Origin: Fastidiosipila sp964627125
GTDB lineage: Bacteria; Bacillota; Clostridia; Saccharofermentanales; Fastidiosipilaceae
Length of the DNA stretch: 64,000 bases
Assembly (NCBI GenBank): GCA_964627125.1
Contig: CAZVJQ010000002.1
Location: 18,365 to 82,364 of the forward strand
Direction of reading: 5' to 3'
Shown: positions 63,256 to 64,000 of the stretch, piece by piece
How the letters are laid out: each line of letters begins with the position of its first letter
How positions within the stretch are numbered: position 1 is the first letter of the stretch
The notes under the pieces: model-generated
Seen by the model: the letters and a program-made list of their open reading frames with translations, nothing else
What the model was told of the DNA's origin: nothing
Databases searched by the model: none
Position numbers and translations under genes: made by a program

Positions 63256-63557
63256 ATTATCCTCTCCTAAATAGCTTACATTGGCCAAAGCCAACCCAAA
63301 CCATATCTAAATAACAAGGAGATTATACATGCTTTGAAAATTTATTTAAGTAACAATTGTAGTTGCATTTTAGTGGATAGCTTTATATTTTTTTGAAATA
63401 TAAGAAGAACGAAAATAAAACGAACATTATGTTCGAAAATAGCTAAAAATATTCAAAAATGATAAAAATAATGCTTATGTGAGAAGTTAAGGGGACATAT
63501 AATCTGGTATTATAAGAGTGCTTAGAACAAATGTTTATTTTATCGGAGGCGAGAAAA
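63256..63557. other. Divergent regulatory gap, trxB and small membrane gene
   Basis: This 302-base gap holds a copy of GGCCAAAGC at 63283, the trxB -10, the palindrome CGAACAT-T-ATGTTCG (63421-63435), and, for the plus-strand gene, an extended -10 TGGTATTAT (63505-63513). It is very A/T rich and contains no further gene. Confidence 0.5.
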
Positions 63558-63881
63558 ATGATTAATTTAATGATGTGGACACTAATAAGTTTAATAGCAG
63601 TTGTACTAATATCTCATGCATGGAACACACAAGATGCTATTGACAATAAAAAATACGTTAATGAATATGACTTAATCATTGCTGATTCAATTGAGAGTCA
63701 TAGTAATAGTATGAAGACTACAGAAGTATATATAGATAGTAGTAAGAAGAGAGAAGTTAATAAGGAGCTCTTTATAACTATAGATAATAGTATTAAATAC
63801 AGTAAGCTACAAAAATCTAAACTTGAACTTTATCCTATGAATAAGAAGGAAGTTAAAGAGATAGAATTTATTGTTGCTTAA
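63558..63881 (+). CDS. Unknown small membrane-anchored protein
   Basis: A 107-residue protein with an N-terminal hydrophobic helix (residues about 3-20, LMMWTLISLIAVVLISHAW) and a polar external or cytoplasmic domain rich in Lys, Glu and Ser. I recognise no family. ATG 63558 is chosen because GGAGGCGAG lies about 7 bases ahead; the in-frame ATG at 63531 has no ribosome site. Confidence 0.65.
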   Translation: MINLMMWTLISLIAVVLISHAWNTQDAIDNKKYVNEYDLIIADSIESHSNSMKTTEVYIDSSKKREVNKELFITIDNSIKYSKLQKSKLELYPMNKKEVKEIEFIVA

Positions 63882-63914
63882 TTAAGTAAAGAACCAAGAA
63901 TAATAGAACATCAG

Positions 63915-63949
63915 CAAGCATCTCATTAATTTGGGATGTTTGTTTTTTA
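63915..63949 (+). terminator. Terminator after the last gene
   Basis: Stem CAAGCATCTC / GGGATGTTTG (two G-T pairs) followed by six T. Confidence 0.75.
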
Positions 63950-64000
63950 TATTTCTTTGTAATTATCGCTATTTTAGGCTTAAAATAACATTAGAAATAG

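Larger units (their letters stand above)
308..63291. repeat. Dispersed nonamer GGNCAAAGC, 19 copies
   Basis: Plus-strand copies start at 308, 4162, 8129, 15998, 31730, 36241, 41501, 42471, 51202, 60179 and 63283. Minus-strand copies (read as GCTTTGNCC) start at 734, 11353, 12645, 25724, 28852, 35347, 50111 and 53990. Twelve are GGCC, four GGGC and three GGTC. Eighteen lie inside genes and one just ahead of trxB. Function unknown; see findings. Confidence 0.85.

Noticed and set aside
308..63291. The nonamer as a CtsR or other heat-shock operator
   Set aside because: CtsR sites are tandem GGTCAAA heptads near promoters; here single copies lie mostly inside genes.
1..64000. tRNA, rRNA, CRISPR arrays, insertion sequences or prophage
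   Set aside because: No T-loop signature, direct-repeat array, transposase or phage gene was seen on either strand.

Overview
The window is a stretch of chromosome from a low-G+C (roughly one third by eye), Gram-positive, probably strictly anaerobic member of the Bacillota, most likely Clostridia. Evidence: HPr kinase/phosphorylase, WhiA, ribonuclease J, TmcAL, AddAB (not RecBCD), a bifunctional Rel enzyme, many lipoprotein signal peptides and AGGAGG-type ribosome sites. Energy and redox genes fit a fermenter: Pta-AckA, a B12-dependent class II ribonucleotide reductase, a maltodextrin ABC system, MalQ and galactokinase. I cannot name the genus. There is no rRNA, tRNA, CRISPR array, prophage or insertion sequence; the region looks like core chromosome with a few unknown genes.

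Layout. 1-7859 (+): the end of a VanY-type carboxypeptidase, membrane proteins, two alpha/beta hydrolases, alanine dehydrogenase, glutathione peroxidase and YdcF. 7913-8917 (-): an ornithine cyclodeaminase-family enzyme. 9127-16030 (+): a DUF308 protein, a lipoprotein and a helical protein of unknown function, then hprK-murB-whiA-serS. 16165-20859 (+): the str operon rpsL-rpsG-fusA-tuf with a strong promoter. 20957-33322 (+): YigZ with an overlapping NYN/LOTUS gene, a DUF368 polyprenyl-phosphate carrier, malQ, recJ-rel, and nrdJ behind a promoter with NrdR-like boxes. 33409-43718 (-): a YitT protein, the malE-malF-malG-amylase operon, a C39-like lipoprotein peptidase and rnjA. 43933-44825 (+): a SUKH protein and rpsT. 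44946-47475 (-): tmcAL-tyrS. 47582-50555 (+): pta-ackA-marR-acp. 50620-51459 (-): plsC. 51539-59460 (+): a thioesterase and addB-addA. 59457-61264 (-): galK-tadA. The end holds a zinc-ribbon membrane protein, trxB (-) and a small membrane protein.

How genes work together. MalE/F/G would import maltodextrins trimmed by the surface amylase, and MalQ would process them inside; the ABC ATPase is not in the window. HPr kinase would tie sugar uptake to carbon control. Pta-AckA makes ATP from acetyl phosphate. MarR-ACP, PlsC, the thioesterase and DUF368 form a loose lipid and envelope theme. Rel, RNase J, TmcAL, TadA and the NYN/LOTUS-YigZ pair concern RNA and translation.

The most notable signal is not a gene. 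The nonamer GGNCAAAGC (N = C, G or T) occurs 19 times on both strands, where about one copy is expected from base composition. All 18 copies inside genes sit in one codon register (Gly-Gln-Ser, or Ala-Leu-Pro/Thr/Ala on the other strand). This resembles a DNA-uptake or other genome-marking sequence. Other points are an AddB with no cysteine at all, a terminator-like hairpin in the rnjA leader, three NrdR-like boxes before nrdJ, and hairpins between the mal genes.
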